Of a stretch of 64,000 nt of DNA, positions 27,442 to 34,398 are shown in pieces (within the stretch, counting starts at the first letter, position 1; every line of letters starts with the position of its first letter). The notes below the pieces were generated by a model, which saw only the letters and a program-made list of their open reading frames with translations, did not search any database and was not told where the DNA came from. The stretch is from Alcanivorax sp. DSM 26293 (lineage in GTDB: Bacteria; Pseudomonadota; Gammaproteobacteria; Pseudomonadales; Alcanivoracaceae). Location: the NCBI RefSeq assembly GCF_900107995.1, contig NZ_FNUM01000005.1:124001-188000 (forward strand). The letters are read 5' to 3'. The position numbers and the translations under genes were made by a program.

Positions 27442-28236
27442 ATGAGCACAGGCACCATTCTCGACAAGATCATTGCCCGCAAGCAGGAAGAAATCGCCGT
27501 CGGCAAAAACAACTACACCCTGGGCGAGCTGGAGGCCATGGCCGACAACGAGCGCAAGGCCAGGGGCTTTATCGCCAGCCTGTTTGACCGGGTGCGCGAC
27601 CACCAACCGGCGGTGATCGCGGAGATCAAGAAAGCCTCTCCCAGCAAGGGTGTAATCCGGGATGATTTCGATCCGGTGGAGATTGCCCGCAGCTATGAGA
27701 AAAACGGTGCCGCCTGCCTGTCGGTGCTCACCGACAAGGACTTCTTCCAGGGGGATGAACACTACCTGCGCGCCGCCCGCAACGCGGTGAACCTGCCGGT
27801 GCTGCGCAAGGACTTCATGATCGACCCCTGGCAGATCTTCGAGTCCCGGGCCATGGGGGCCGACGCCATTTTGCTGATCGCGGCAGCCCTGTCGGATGCG
27901 CAGATGAGCGAGCTCTATCACGCCGCCCAGCAGGCCGGCTGCGATGTGCTGGTGGAGGTGCATACCGAGGAAGAGCTGGAGCGGGCAGTGAATCTCAATG
28001 CTGAGCTGATCGGCATCAACAACCGTAACCTGCACACCTTCGAGACCAGCCTGAACACTACCCTGGCGTTGGCGGAAAAAGTGCCCGGCGACCGCATGAT
28101 CGTCACCGAAAGCGGCATCCACACCCCGGAGGACGTGAAGCTGATGCGCAAGAATGGCATCAATGCGTTCCTGGTGGGCGAAGCCTTTATGCGGGCGGAG
28201 GATCCGGGGGCGGCGCTGAAGTCGCTGTTTTTTTAG
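27442..28236 (+). CDS. trpC: Indole-3-glycerol phosphate synthase
   Basis: Closes the indole ring in tryptophan synthesis. 264 residues, TIM barrel: [35 protein letters not shown] with the catalytic Lys, [57 protein letters not shown] and [21 protein letters not shown] site precedes the ATG. It is the monofunctional form, with no TrpF fused. The stop adjoins a composite repeat that probably ends the trp operon. Confidence 0.97.
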   Translation: MSTGTILDKIIARKQEEIAVGKNNYTLGELEAMADNERKARGFIASLFDRVRDHQPAVIAEIKKASPSKGVIRDDFDPVEIARSYEKNGAACLSVLTDKDFFQGDEHYLRAARNAVNLPVLRKDFMIDPWQIFESRAMGADAILLIAAALSDAQMSELYHAAQQAGCDVLVEVHTEEELERAVNLNAELIGINNRNLHTFETSLNTTLALAEKVPGDRMIVTESGIHTPEDVKLMRKNGINAFLVGEAFMRAEDPGAALKSLFF

Positions 28237-28523
28237 TTAACAGTTAACAGTGAATAGTTAACAGCTGCGCGGGGCCTGGTTGGTGCCGGGCAGAGAATGT
28301 TTGAGGCCGCGCCCATTAAGTGGGTGCGGCCTTTCTGTTTGAACAACCCTTACCTGCGAAGCCGCTGTAGGAGTTCCCTTCCAGGGGACGAACCGAGCGA
28401 CAGCGAGGCAGGGTGCCAGATACAACAAGGCCGCGCCCATCATCTGGGCGCGGCCTCTTGGTTTTCCGTACCTGAAGGTGTTCGACGCGCAGCTATTAAC
28501 TATTCATTATTAACTGTTAATTG
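28236..28523. repeat. Composite nested hairpin element between trpC and vfr
   Basis: Outer arms of the TTAACAGTTAACAGTGAATA type (28236-28271 and 28486-28521) are near-perfect reverse complements ending in GCTGCGCG. Inside are two terminator-like stems of the AGGCCGCGCCC...GGGCGCGGCCT family (about 28303-28332 and 28428-28458) and a REP-like GTAGGAGTTCCC unit at 28368. It sits between convergent genes and likely terminates both. Confidence 0.75.
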
Positions 28524-28527
28524 CTCT

Positions 28528-29157
28528 TCACCGCGTCCCGTAAACCACCATGGTCTTGCCTTTCACGGACACCAGGCCCTGTTCTTCCAGGTTCTTCAGA
28601 ACCCGGCCGACCATTTCCCGGGAGCAGCCGACGATGCGGCCGATTTCCTGGCGGGTGACCTTGATCTGCATGCCGTCCGGGTGAGTCATGGCGTCGGGCT
28701 GTTTGCACAGGTCCAGCAGGGTGCCGGCCACGCGGCCAGTGACATCCAGAAACGCCAGGTCGCCCACCTTGCGGGTGGTGGCGCGCAGGCGGCCGGCGAT
28801 CTGGGCGGAGACGGCGAACAGGATGTCGGCGTCTTCCCGGGCCAGCTGTTTGAACTTGCCGTAGCTGACTTCCGCGACTTCGCACTCGCTCTTGGCTTTC
28901 ACCCAGGCCGAACGGGAGGGATCATTCTCGAACAACCCCATCTCACCGAAGAAATCCCCTTCATTCAGGTAGGCCATGATCATTTCGCGACCATCGTCGT
29001 CTTCGATCATGACCGTCACGGAGCCCTTCAGAATGTAGTAAAGCGCATCCGATTCATCACCCGCATAAATGATAGTGCTCTTCGCCGGATACTTGCGGCG
29101 ATGGCAGTGGGCCAGAAACTGGTCCAGATTTGGAATAATTTTGTTGCCGTCAGTCAT
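28528..29157 (-). CDS. vfr: cAMP-activated global regulator, CRP/Vfr family
   Basis: 209-residue CRP-family transcription factor. The nucleotide-binding fold includes [20 protein letters not shown] and [20 protein letters not shown], with the Glu and the Arg-Ser of the cAMP pocket. The C-terminal helix-turn-helix is [20 protein letters not shown], followed by [10 protein letters not shown]. The position between trpC and osmC/speD is the same as for Pseudomonas vfr, which is the reason for that symbol over crp. In this group it controls motility, secretion and carbon use. Confidence 0.92.
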   Translation of the reverse strand: MTDGNKIIPNLDQFLAHCHRRKYPAKSTIIYAGDESDALYYILKGSVTVMIEDDDGREMIMAYLNEGDFFGEMGLFENDPSRSAWVKAKSECEVAEVSYGKFKQLAREDADILFAVSAQIAGRLRATTRKVGDLAFLDVTGRVAGTLLDLCKQPDAMTHPDGMQIKVTRQEIGRIVGCSREMVGRVLKNLEEQGLVSVKGKTMVVYGTR

Positions 29158-29457
29158 GGGCGCTCAATATTAAGCCAGAAAAATGTCTTAGCTGATAAGC
29201 GTAAGGATATTGCCTGTTTTTATCATTGATGCCAAGGGAACTGGCTCTCACTCTCAATTTTCACAGGCTCAACGGTGGCTTATGGCTGACCGGCACCGGA
29301 TAGGCAGGGGATGGATCGGGGGGCCGGGCAGGAAAAATTATCTGCGATCCGGCCCCCTGAGGGGGTGGCGGCGCCCCCGCGCTATGGTACTCTGCGCCCC
29401 CTTTCGGGGCTGGAAAATACCGGCCCGGAGCGGTGACTGGAAGCTGGGAGATTCCCC
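29158..29457. promoter_or_regulatory. vfr/osmC divergent intergenic region
   Basis: A 300-bp gap holding both promoters. It contains a strong hairpin: GGGGGCCGG at 29319-29327 pairs with CCGGCCCCC at 29349-29357 around an AT-rich loop. This is followed by the osmC leader with GGGAG at 29446-29450. I did not find a clear TGTGA-N6-TCACA site that would indicate vfr autoregulation. Confidence 0.4.
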
Positions 29458-29883
29458 ATGAAAGCAGTGGTTAAATGGCAGGGCGAAGCCTGCTATGAAG
29501 CGCAGACAGAAAGCGGCCATACGGTGCTCATGGATGGACCGCCGGACCATGGTGGCCAGAATCGCGGGCCGCGTCCCATGGAGACCCTGTTACTGGGTGT
29601 CGGCGGCTGCTCTTCCTTTGATGTGGTACATATCCTCAAGAAGTCCCGCCAGGACGTGACAGACTGCCGTTGCGAGCTGACCGCGGAGCGTGTGGATGAG
29701 GGGCCGGCGGTATTCAGCAAGATTCATCTGCACTTCATCGTCAGCGGTAATAACCTGAAAGAGGCCCAGGTGAAGCGGGCCGTGGAGCTGTCGGCGGAGA
29801 AGTATTGCTCGGCCAGCATTATGCTGACCCGAGGTGGTGTTGAGATCACCCATAGTTATACCATTGAGGGCCAGGAAGCTTGA
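29458..29883 (+). CDS. OsmC-family protein
   Basis: 141-residue OsmC/Ohr-fold protein (YhfA-like subgroup). GPRPMETLLLGVGGCSSFDV carries the first reactive-type Cys, and SAEKYCSASIMLTRGGVEIT the second (KYC-S). In OsmC enzymes this pair reduces organic hydroperoxides; YhfA-like members have no proven substrate. The TGA stop is part of the first stem-loop of the speD leader, so osmC and speD may share a transcript. Confidence 0.88.
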   Translation: MKAVVKWQGEACYEAQTESGHTVLMDGPPDHGGQNRGPRPMETLLLGVGGCSSFDVVHILKKSRQDVTDCRCELTAERVDEGPAVFSKIHLHFIVSGNNLKEAQVKRAVELSAEKYCSASIMLTRGGVEITHSYTIEGQEA

Positions 29884-30007
29884 CCCCTGGCCGGTCAAGG
29901 TGTCCGGCGCAAGCCGGAGAGACCATGAGGTCTCGCAAACAGGTAACCGCAGACGCTGCGGTGGTGTGTTGGTTCTATTGTGGCGGTGACGCCTACGGGG
30001 TACAGCT
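29880..30007 (+). ncRNA. Structured 5' leader of speD with five stem-loops
   Basis: Between osmC and speD five short perfect stems follow each other: SL1 TTGACC/GGTCAA (29880-29885, 29893-29898); SL2 TCCGGC-GCAA-GCCGGA (29903-29918, GNRA tetraloop); SL3 GAGACC-ATGA-GGTCTC (29919-29934, start codon of an upstream ORF in the loop); SL4 ACCGCAG-ACG-CTGCGGT (29946-29962); SL5 GGCG-GTGA-CGCC (29982-29993, GNRA tetraloop). SL2 and SL3 abut. The density of perfect stems in 114 bases is hard to see as chance. I know of no named RNA family here. Regulatory function is inferred from position and the coupled ORF. Confidence 0.6.
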
Positions 30008-30014
30008 GTGGTGA
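29925..30014 (+). CDS. Upstream ORF (leader peptide) coupled to speD
   Basis: A 29-codon frame too short for usual gene calling. GGAG at 29916-29919 is five bases before the ATG, which itself sits in the loop of a 6-bp hairpin. The peptide starts MRSRKQV and ends [15 protein letters not shown], rich in aromatic residues and Cys. Its TGA (30012-30014) overlaps the speD GTG start at 30011 as GTGA, the classical arrangement for translational coupling. Such a uORF could sense polyamines or S-adenosylmethionine through ribosome stalling, as for other polyamine-gene leaders. There is no direct evidence of translation. Confidence 0.5.
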   Translation: MRSRKQVTADAAVVCWFYCGGDAYGVQLW

Positions 30015-30814
30015 AAGATCCCAATCCCAAGATTACGGTTCATGGTTTCAACAACCTGACCAAATCCTTGAGTTTCAATATTTTCGATATCGCCTATGCG
30101 AAGACGGAACAGCATCGCAAGGAGTACATTGAGTATATTGACGAGCTGTATAATGCCGAGCGGCTCACGGAGATTCTCACCAATGTGACCAAGATTATCG
30201 GTGCCAACGTGCTCAACGTGGCTCGTCAGGATTACGATCCCCAGGGCGCCAGTGTGACCATGCTGATCGCTGAGCATGAGACGCCGCCGGACGGTACCGA
30301 CTGGGATGAGGAAGCGCCGGGTCCGCTGCCGGATTCCGTGGTGGCGCATCTGGACAAGAGCCATGTGACGGTGCACACCTATCCGGAATCCCATCCGGAT
30401 AACGGCATTTCCACCTTCCGGGTGGATGTGGATGTGTCCACCTGCGGGGTGATTTCTCCGCTGCGTGCCCTGAACTACCTGATTCACAGCTTCGACTCCG
30501 ATATCGTCACCATCGACTACCGGGTGCGGGGCATGACCCGGGATCTGGACGGCACCAAGCACTACATTGATCACGACATCAATTCGATCCAGAACTTCCT
30601 GACCGAAGACACCCAGAACGCCTATCAGATGATCGACGTGAACGTGTACCAGGAGAACATCTTCCATACCAAGATGCTGCTCAAGGACTTCGACATCGAC
30701 AACTATCTGTTCGGTGCCGGCAGCGACGAGTTCGACAAGGAAGAACTGGAGCAGATCGAGGAGCGCCTGCGCACCGAGATGCTGGAGATCTTCTACAGCC
30801 GTAATATGGGATAA
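30011..30814 (+). CDS. speD: S-adenosylmethionine decarboxylase proenzyme
   Basis: Pyruvoyl enzyme that makes decarboxylated SAM, the aminopropyl donor for spermidine. 267 residues, the large gram-negative type close in size to E. coli SpeD. Self-cleavage to form the pyruvoyl group should occur at the Lys-Ser bond in [15 protein letters not shown] (about residues 116-117). [19 protein letters not shown] and [20 protein letters not shown] are conserved. Tandem GTG codons at 30008 and 30011 could start it; I prefer 30011, which overlaps the leader ORF stop. No speE is in the window, so the aminopropyltransferase must be elsewhere. Confidence 0.93.
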   Translation: MKDPNPKITVHGFNNLTKSLSFNIFDIAYAKTEQHRKEYIEYIDELYNAERLTEILTNVTKIIGANVLNVARQDYDPQGASVTMLIAEHETPPDGTDWDEEAPGPLPDSVVAHLDKSHVTVHTYPESHPDNGISTFRVDVDVSTCGVISPLRALNYLIHSFDSDIVTIDYRVRGMTRDLDGTKHYIDHDINSIQNFLTEDTQNAYQMIDVNVYQENIFHTKMLLKDFDIDNYLFGAGSDEFDKEELEQIEERLRTEMLEIFYSRNMG

Positions 30815-30822
30815 GAAGGGCA

Positions 30823-31101
30823 GTTAACAGTTAATAGTGAATAGTTAACAGTTCGCGCCCATCGTCAGTTGTAGTAGAAAGCAAAGAGGCCGCGCCCACA
30901 GGTTGGGCGCGGCCTCTTGCGTTTTATGGACATGCTCCTCTTTCGAAGCCGCTGTAGGAGCGCCTCTTGAGGCGCGAACCGTGCGAAGCACGGGAGATCA
31001 AACACTCCAGACCGTGACAGAGTTTCGATAGAGAGATCAGTAGGGTTTTGAAGGGTTGCCTCGCCAAGGCTCGGTTCGCGCCTCAAGAGGCGCTCCTACA
31101 G
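30823..31101. repeat. Composite hairpin element between speD and coq7
   Basis: The 307-bp gap holds one TTAACAGTTAATAGTGAATA-type arm (30823-30852), a terminator-like stem AGAGGCCGCGCCCA/TGGGCGCGGCCTCT (30884-30917) and a long REP-like inverted pair (30952-30980 with 31073-31101, exact 29-bp complements). A 45-bp core starting AGCAAAGAGGCCGCG is identical to one at about 55809-55853. No gene is seen. It lies between convergent genes. Confidence 0.72.
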
Positions 31102-31121
31102 GTGCTTTTTCAGCGCGCCGA

Positions 31122-31781
31122 TCAGATTCTGTAAGTCGTGAACGTCATCACCTTGCTCATCAGCGTCATGGCGTGGCGCACTGGTGGGGGGAGCTCGGCG
31201 CCGCCGGCGTCCTTGGCGGTGACTGCGTGTTTGAGTTCGTCGCTTTTCATCTGTTCCAGAATGGCGCGGGTGCGCAGGTCGCTTTCCGGAACCTGGAACA
31301 GGTGGGACTCCAGGTGTCTGACCACCTGATTTTCCGTTTCCGACACAAAGCCCAGGCTCCAGCGATCACCGACCAGGCCGGCGGTGGCGCCCACCGCATA
31401 GCTCATGGCGTAGAACAGCGGGTTCAGTTTGCTGGGGACGCCGCCCAGTTCGCGAATGCGTTCTTCGCACCAGGCCAGGTGGTCTTCTTCCTCGCGGGCC
31501 GCTTCCTCCATGGCATGGCGCACATGGGGCAGGCTGGCGGTGCTGGCCTGTCCCTGATACAGGGCCTGGGCACAGACTTCGCCGGTATGGTTGATGCGCA
31601 TGAGCCCCAGCACATGGCGGCGTTTGTCCGTGGGCAGGGTGCCGGCCTCCGGGGCATCCGGCGCCGGGGAGGCATGGGCGGGTTTCCGTTCCGCCTGGAT
31701 GGTGCCTGGCGTCAACGTGCGCAGGGCGTTATCGGCCCGGGCCAGCAGTTTATCCAGCGGTGACAGTCGACGTTCGCTCAT
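31122..31781 (-). CDS. coq7: 3-demethoxyubiquinol hydroxylase, Coq7 family
   Basis: Di-iron monooxygenase of ubiquinone biosynthesis, replacing UbiF in pseudomonads. 219 residues from the ATG at 31781. The metal ligands are visible as [17 protein letters not shown] (Glu), [20 protein letters not shown] (Glu and ExxH), [19 protein letters not shown] and [12 protein letters not shown] (ExxH). The order vfr-osmC-speD-coq7 is the same as in Pseudomonas. It probably associates with the inner membrane. Confidence 0.93.
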   Translation of the reverse strand: MSERRLSPLDKLLARADNALRTLTPGTIQAERKPAHASPAPDAPEAGTLPTDKRRHVLGLMRINHTGEVCAQALYQGQASTASLPHVRHAMEEAAREEEDHLAWCEERIRELGGVPSKLNPLFYAMSYAVGATAGLVGDRWSLGFVSETENQVVRHLESHLFQVPESDLRTRAILEQMKSDELKHAVTAKDAGGAELPPPVRHAMTLMSKVMTFTTYRI

Positions 31782-31904
31782 GGGGGCTTCCAATACGGTT
31801 TGCCACGGCATACACCTCGGGGTGCAGGTATCGTGGCGCTACAAAACAGTGTCAGTCTTCATGCTAGCATAGCGCTGACAGTGACCTGTGAAGAATGATA
31901 ACAA

Positions 31905-33380
31905 ATGAGTGACCTGAACGACCTGAAAATGCTGCTGGAATCCCGCTACCCCATCGTGGTCATCGAGACCTGGGAGGAGTTGCGGGCCCTGGACCTGATA
32001 CGCCGTTTGGGGATGCGTGAGGGGCGACCGGTGTTTGCCTGGAATGTGGTGGATGGTCTGCGGCGGCTGGAGTTTGAAGATGCCCCCAGTCAGAAACACA
32101 CCGTGGAACCGGATGCGCTGCTGGGACAGATTCGCGGTACCAATGAACCGGGCATCTACGCCCTGTGCGATCTGCATCCGTTTCTGAAGGACGAGCCGCG
32201 TCATACCCGGTTGCTGAAAGAGATCGCCCTGCACCATGAGCGGTTGCACCACACCCTGGTGTTGATCAGCCACCAGTTTTCCATTCCCCCGGAGATTCGC
32301 CGTTATTGCACCCGGTTTTCCCTGTCCATGCCCGACGAGAAGCAGCTGGAACACATCGTTCAGGATGAGGCCCGTCGTTTCAAACAGGAGAAAGGCGAGC
32401 GAGTGCGGGCAGACCGTGCCTCGCTGGATCGTCTGGTGCGCAATCTGCGCGGTTTGAGCGTGGAGGACGCCCGCAAACTGGCCCGGGGTGCCATTATCCA
32501 TGATGGAGCCATCACCGAGGCGGACTTGCCGGACATCAACAAGGCCAAGTTTGCCCTGATGGAAATGGACGGCGTCCTCAGCTACGAGTACGACACGGAA
32601 AGCTTCGCCAGCGTGGGGGGGCTGCAAGGGCTGAAGGACTGGCTGGGGAAACGGGAGAAAGCGTTTCATGGCCAGAATGGGATCGACAGCCCCCGCGGCA
32701 TCATGCTGGTGGGCGTGCAGGGCGGTGGCAAGAGCCTGGCGGCCAAGGCGGTGGCCGGGTTGTGGGGGCTGCCGCTGCTGCGCATGGACATGGGCGCCAT
32801 CTACAACAAGTTTTTCGGTGAGTCCGAGCGTAACGTGCGCGAGGCGCTGGAGCTGGCGGAGACCATGTCACCCTGTGTGTTGTGGATCGACGAAATCGAA
32901 AAGGGCATCGCCGTGGGTGACAATGATGGCGGTACCTCCCGGCGTGTGCTCGGCACCCTGCTCACCTGGATGGCGGAAAATAAGAGCCAGGTGTTTCTGG
33001 TGGCCACGGCCAATGATATCGAACGGCTGCCACCGGAACTGATTCGTAAGGGCCGTCTCGACGAGATCTTCTTTGTGGACCTGCCGTCGCCGGCGGTTCG
33101 CGAGGTGATTTTCCAGATCCATCTGGAAAAACGCGGCCTGTCAGTGGATTGGTTCGATTTGCCTGCCCTGTCTGAGCACAGCGACGGGTTTACCGGAGCA
33201 GAAATCGAGCAGGCTGTGGTGGCCGGTCTCTACAGCGCAGGGGCTGCTGACGGGGTTCTGGATCAGGCGCTGCTGGAAGCGGAACTGGCGGCCACCGTAC
33301 CGCTGTCGGTGACCATGGCAGAATCCCTGGCGCGCCTGCGTCAGTGGTGCCAGGGCAGGGCGGTCCATGCCGGTGCTTGA
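31905..33380 (+). CDS. AAA ATPase of the Ycf46-like family
   Basis: 491-residue ATPase. The N-terminal half (SRYPIVVIETWEELRALDLI, SHQFSIPPEIRRYCTRFSLS) is a degenerate AAA-like module; the C-terminal half is a complete AAA module with Walker A GVQGGGKSLAAKAVA, Walker B CVLWIDEIEKG, sensor FLVATANDIERLPPELIRKG and arginine-finger RKGRLDEIFFVDLP, followed by a lid with SDGFTGAEIEQAVVAGL. This two-part plan is typical of Ycf46, linked in cyanobacteria to inorganic carbon use, but the bacterial role is unsettled. It overlaps an AraC regulator by 14 bp. Confidence 0.85.
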   Translation: MSDLNDLKMLLESRYPIVVIETWEELRALDLIRRLGMREGRPVFAWNVVDGLRRLEFEDAPSQKHTVEPDALLGQIRGTNEPGIYALCDLHPFLKDEPRHTRLLKEIALHHERLHHTLVLISHQFSIPPEIRRYCTRFSLSMPDEKQLEHIVQDEARRFKQEKGERVRADRASLDRLVRNLRGLSVEDARKLARGAIIHDGAITEADLPDINKAKFALMEMDGVLSYEYDTESFASVGGLQGLKDWLGKREKAFHGQNGIDSPRGIMLVGVQGGGKSLAAKAVAGLWGLPLLRMDMGAIYNKFFGESERNVREALELAETMSPCVLWIDEIEKGIAVGDNDGGTSRRVLGTLLTWMAENKSQVFLVATANDIERLPPELIRKGRLDEIFFVDLPSPAVREVIFQIHLEKRGLSVDWFDLPALSEHSDGFTGAEIEQAVVAGLYSAGAADGVLDQALLEAELAATVPLSVTMAESLARLRQWCQGRAVHAGA

Positions 33381-34398
33381 CCCCGGCCTGGCCGGGTCCG
33401 ACCAGAGCCTGAGCGCTGCCTATGTGGATGCGGTGTTGCCACCGCTACTGGCGCATTACGGTTTGTCCCGGGACGTGGTGCTGCAGCAGGCCGGGCTCAG
33501 CGAAGCGCCATTCTCTGAGCCGGGACAATTGTTGCCACTGGTGGATGTGCTGCGACTGTTTCTGGTGATCCTGCAGGCCAGTGGCGATGCGGGCCTGGGT
33601 TTCGAAATCGGCAAGCGGGTGAAGCCCCGCTCCTATCAGGTGCTCGGTTACGTGATTCTGGCCAGCCGTGATCTGTGTCAGGCCATTGACCGGTTGATTC
33701 GCTTTGAAAGCCTGTCCGGCAAGCTGGGGGAGACCCGGCTTTCTCACCATGGAGACAGGGTCCGCCTGAGCTGGCAATGCCCTCTGGCCGGTGAGCCTGC
33801 CCGTTATCTCACCGAGGCGGCCGTGACCGGTTGGGTGGCGTTCATGCGCCCGCTGATAGCCCGGGAGCTGGCCCCCAGTCAGGTCTGCTTTCGGCACGGG
33901 GCCCCGGATGATGAACAGCGTTATCGGGCATTTTTCGATGCGCCGGTGGGGTTCTCGGCAGACTTCGACGGGGTGGAATTGCCCGCGGAGTATCTGGCGT
34001 TGCCGCTGGAATCGGCGGATCCGGGGTTGTCGTTGATGATGGAGCGGGAAGCCCGTGACCTGCTCGCCGATTTCGACATCAATAGCAATCTGGTCAGTGC
34101 CGTGCGTGCGCGGATTTATCAGCAGCTGGCGGATGGGGAGCCGTCGCTGGAATCCGTGGCGGACAGTCTGGGCATGGCGGCCCGCACGCTCAGCGCCCGG
34201 CTGGCACGACGCTCCCTGCGCTTTGCGGACATTCTGGACGGCTTACGTCAGAGTCTGGCGGAGTTGTATCTTCAGGATTCGGCCCTGTCGCTCACCGAGA
34301 TCGCACTGTTGCTGGGCTTTGCCGAGTCCAGCTCGTTCAGTCGGGCATTTCGTCGCTGGCGAGGGACAAGTCCGAATCAGTGGCGTCGGGGCGGGTAA
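33367..34398 (+). CDS. AraC-family regulator with PF12625-type N-terminal domain
   Basis: 343 residues. The sensor-like domain spans about residues 15-210 (RSYQVLGYVILASRDLCQAI) and the C-terminal DNA-binding domain includes SLESVADSLGMAARTLSARL and LTEIALLLGFAESSSFSRAF with RRWRGTSPNQWR. It begins inside the end of the Ycf46-like gene (14-bp overlap), so the two are co-expressed. Its last 62 bp overlap the end of the convergent kinase gene on the other strand, an unusual amount for coding 3' ends. The inducer is unknown. Confidence 0.84.
   Translation: MPVLDPGLAGSDQSLSAAYVDAVLPPLLAHYGLSRDVVLQQAGLSEAPFSEPGQLLPLVDVLRLFLVILQASGDAGLGFEIGKRVKPRSYQVLGYVILASRDLCQAIDRLIRFESLSGKLGETRLSHHGDRVRLSWQCPLAGEPARYLTEAAVTGWVAFMRPLIARELAPSQVCFRHGAPDDEQRYRAFFDAPVGFSADFDGVELPAEYLALPLESADPGLSLMMEREARDLLADFDINSNLVSAVRARIYQQLADGEPSLESVADSLGMAARTLSARLARRSLRFADILDGLRQSLAELYLQDSALSLTEIALLLGFAESSSFSRAFRRWRGTSPNQWRRGG

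Noticed and set aside
29158-29457. CRP/Vfr binding site for autoregulation
   Set aside because: No TGTGA-N6-TCACA match of acceptable quality was seen in the intergenic region.
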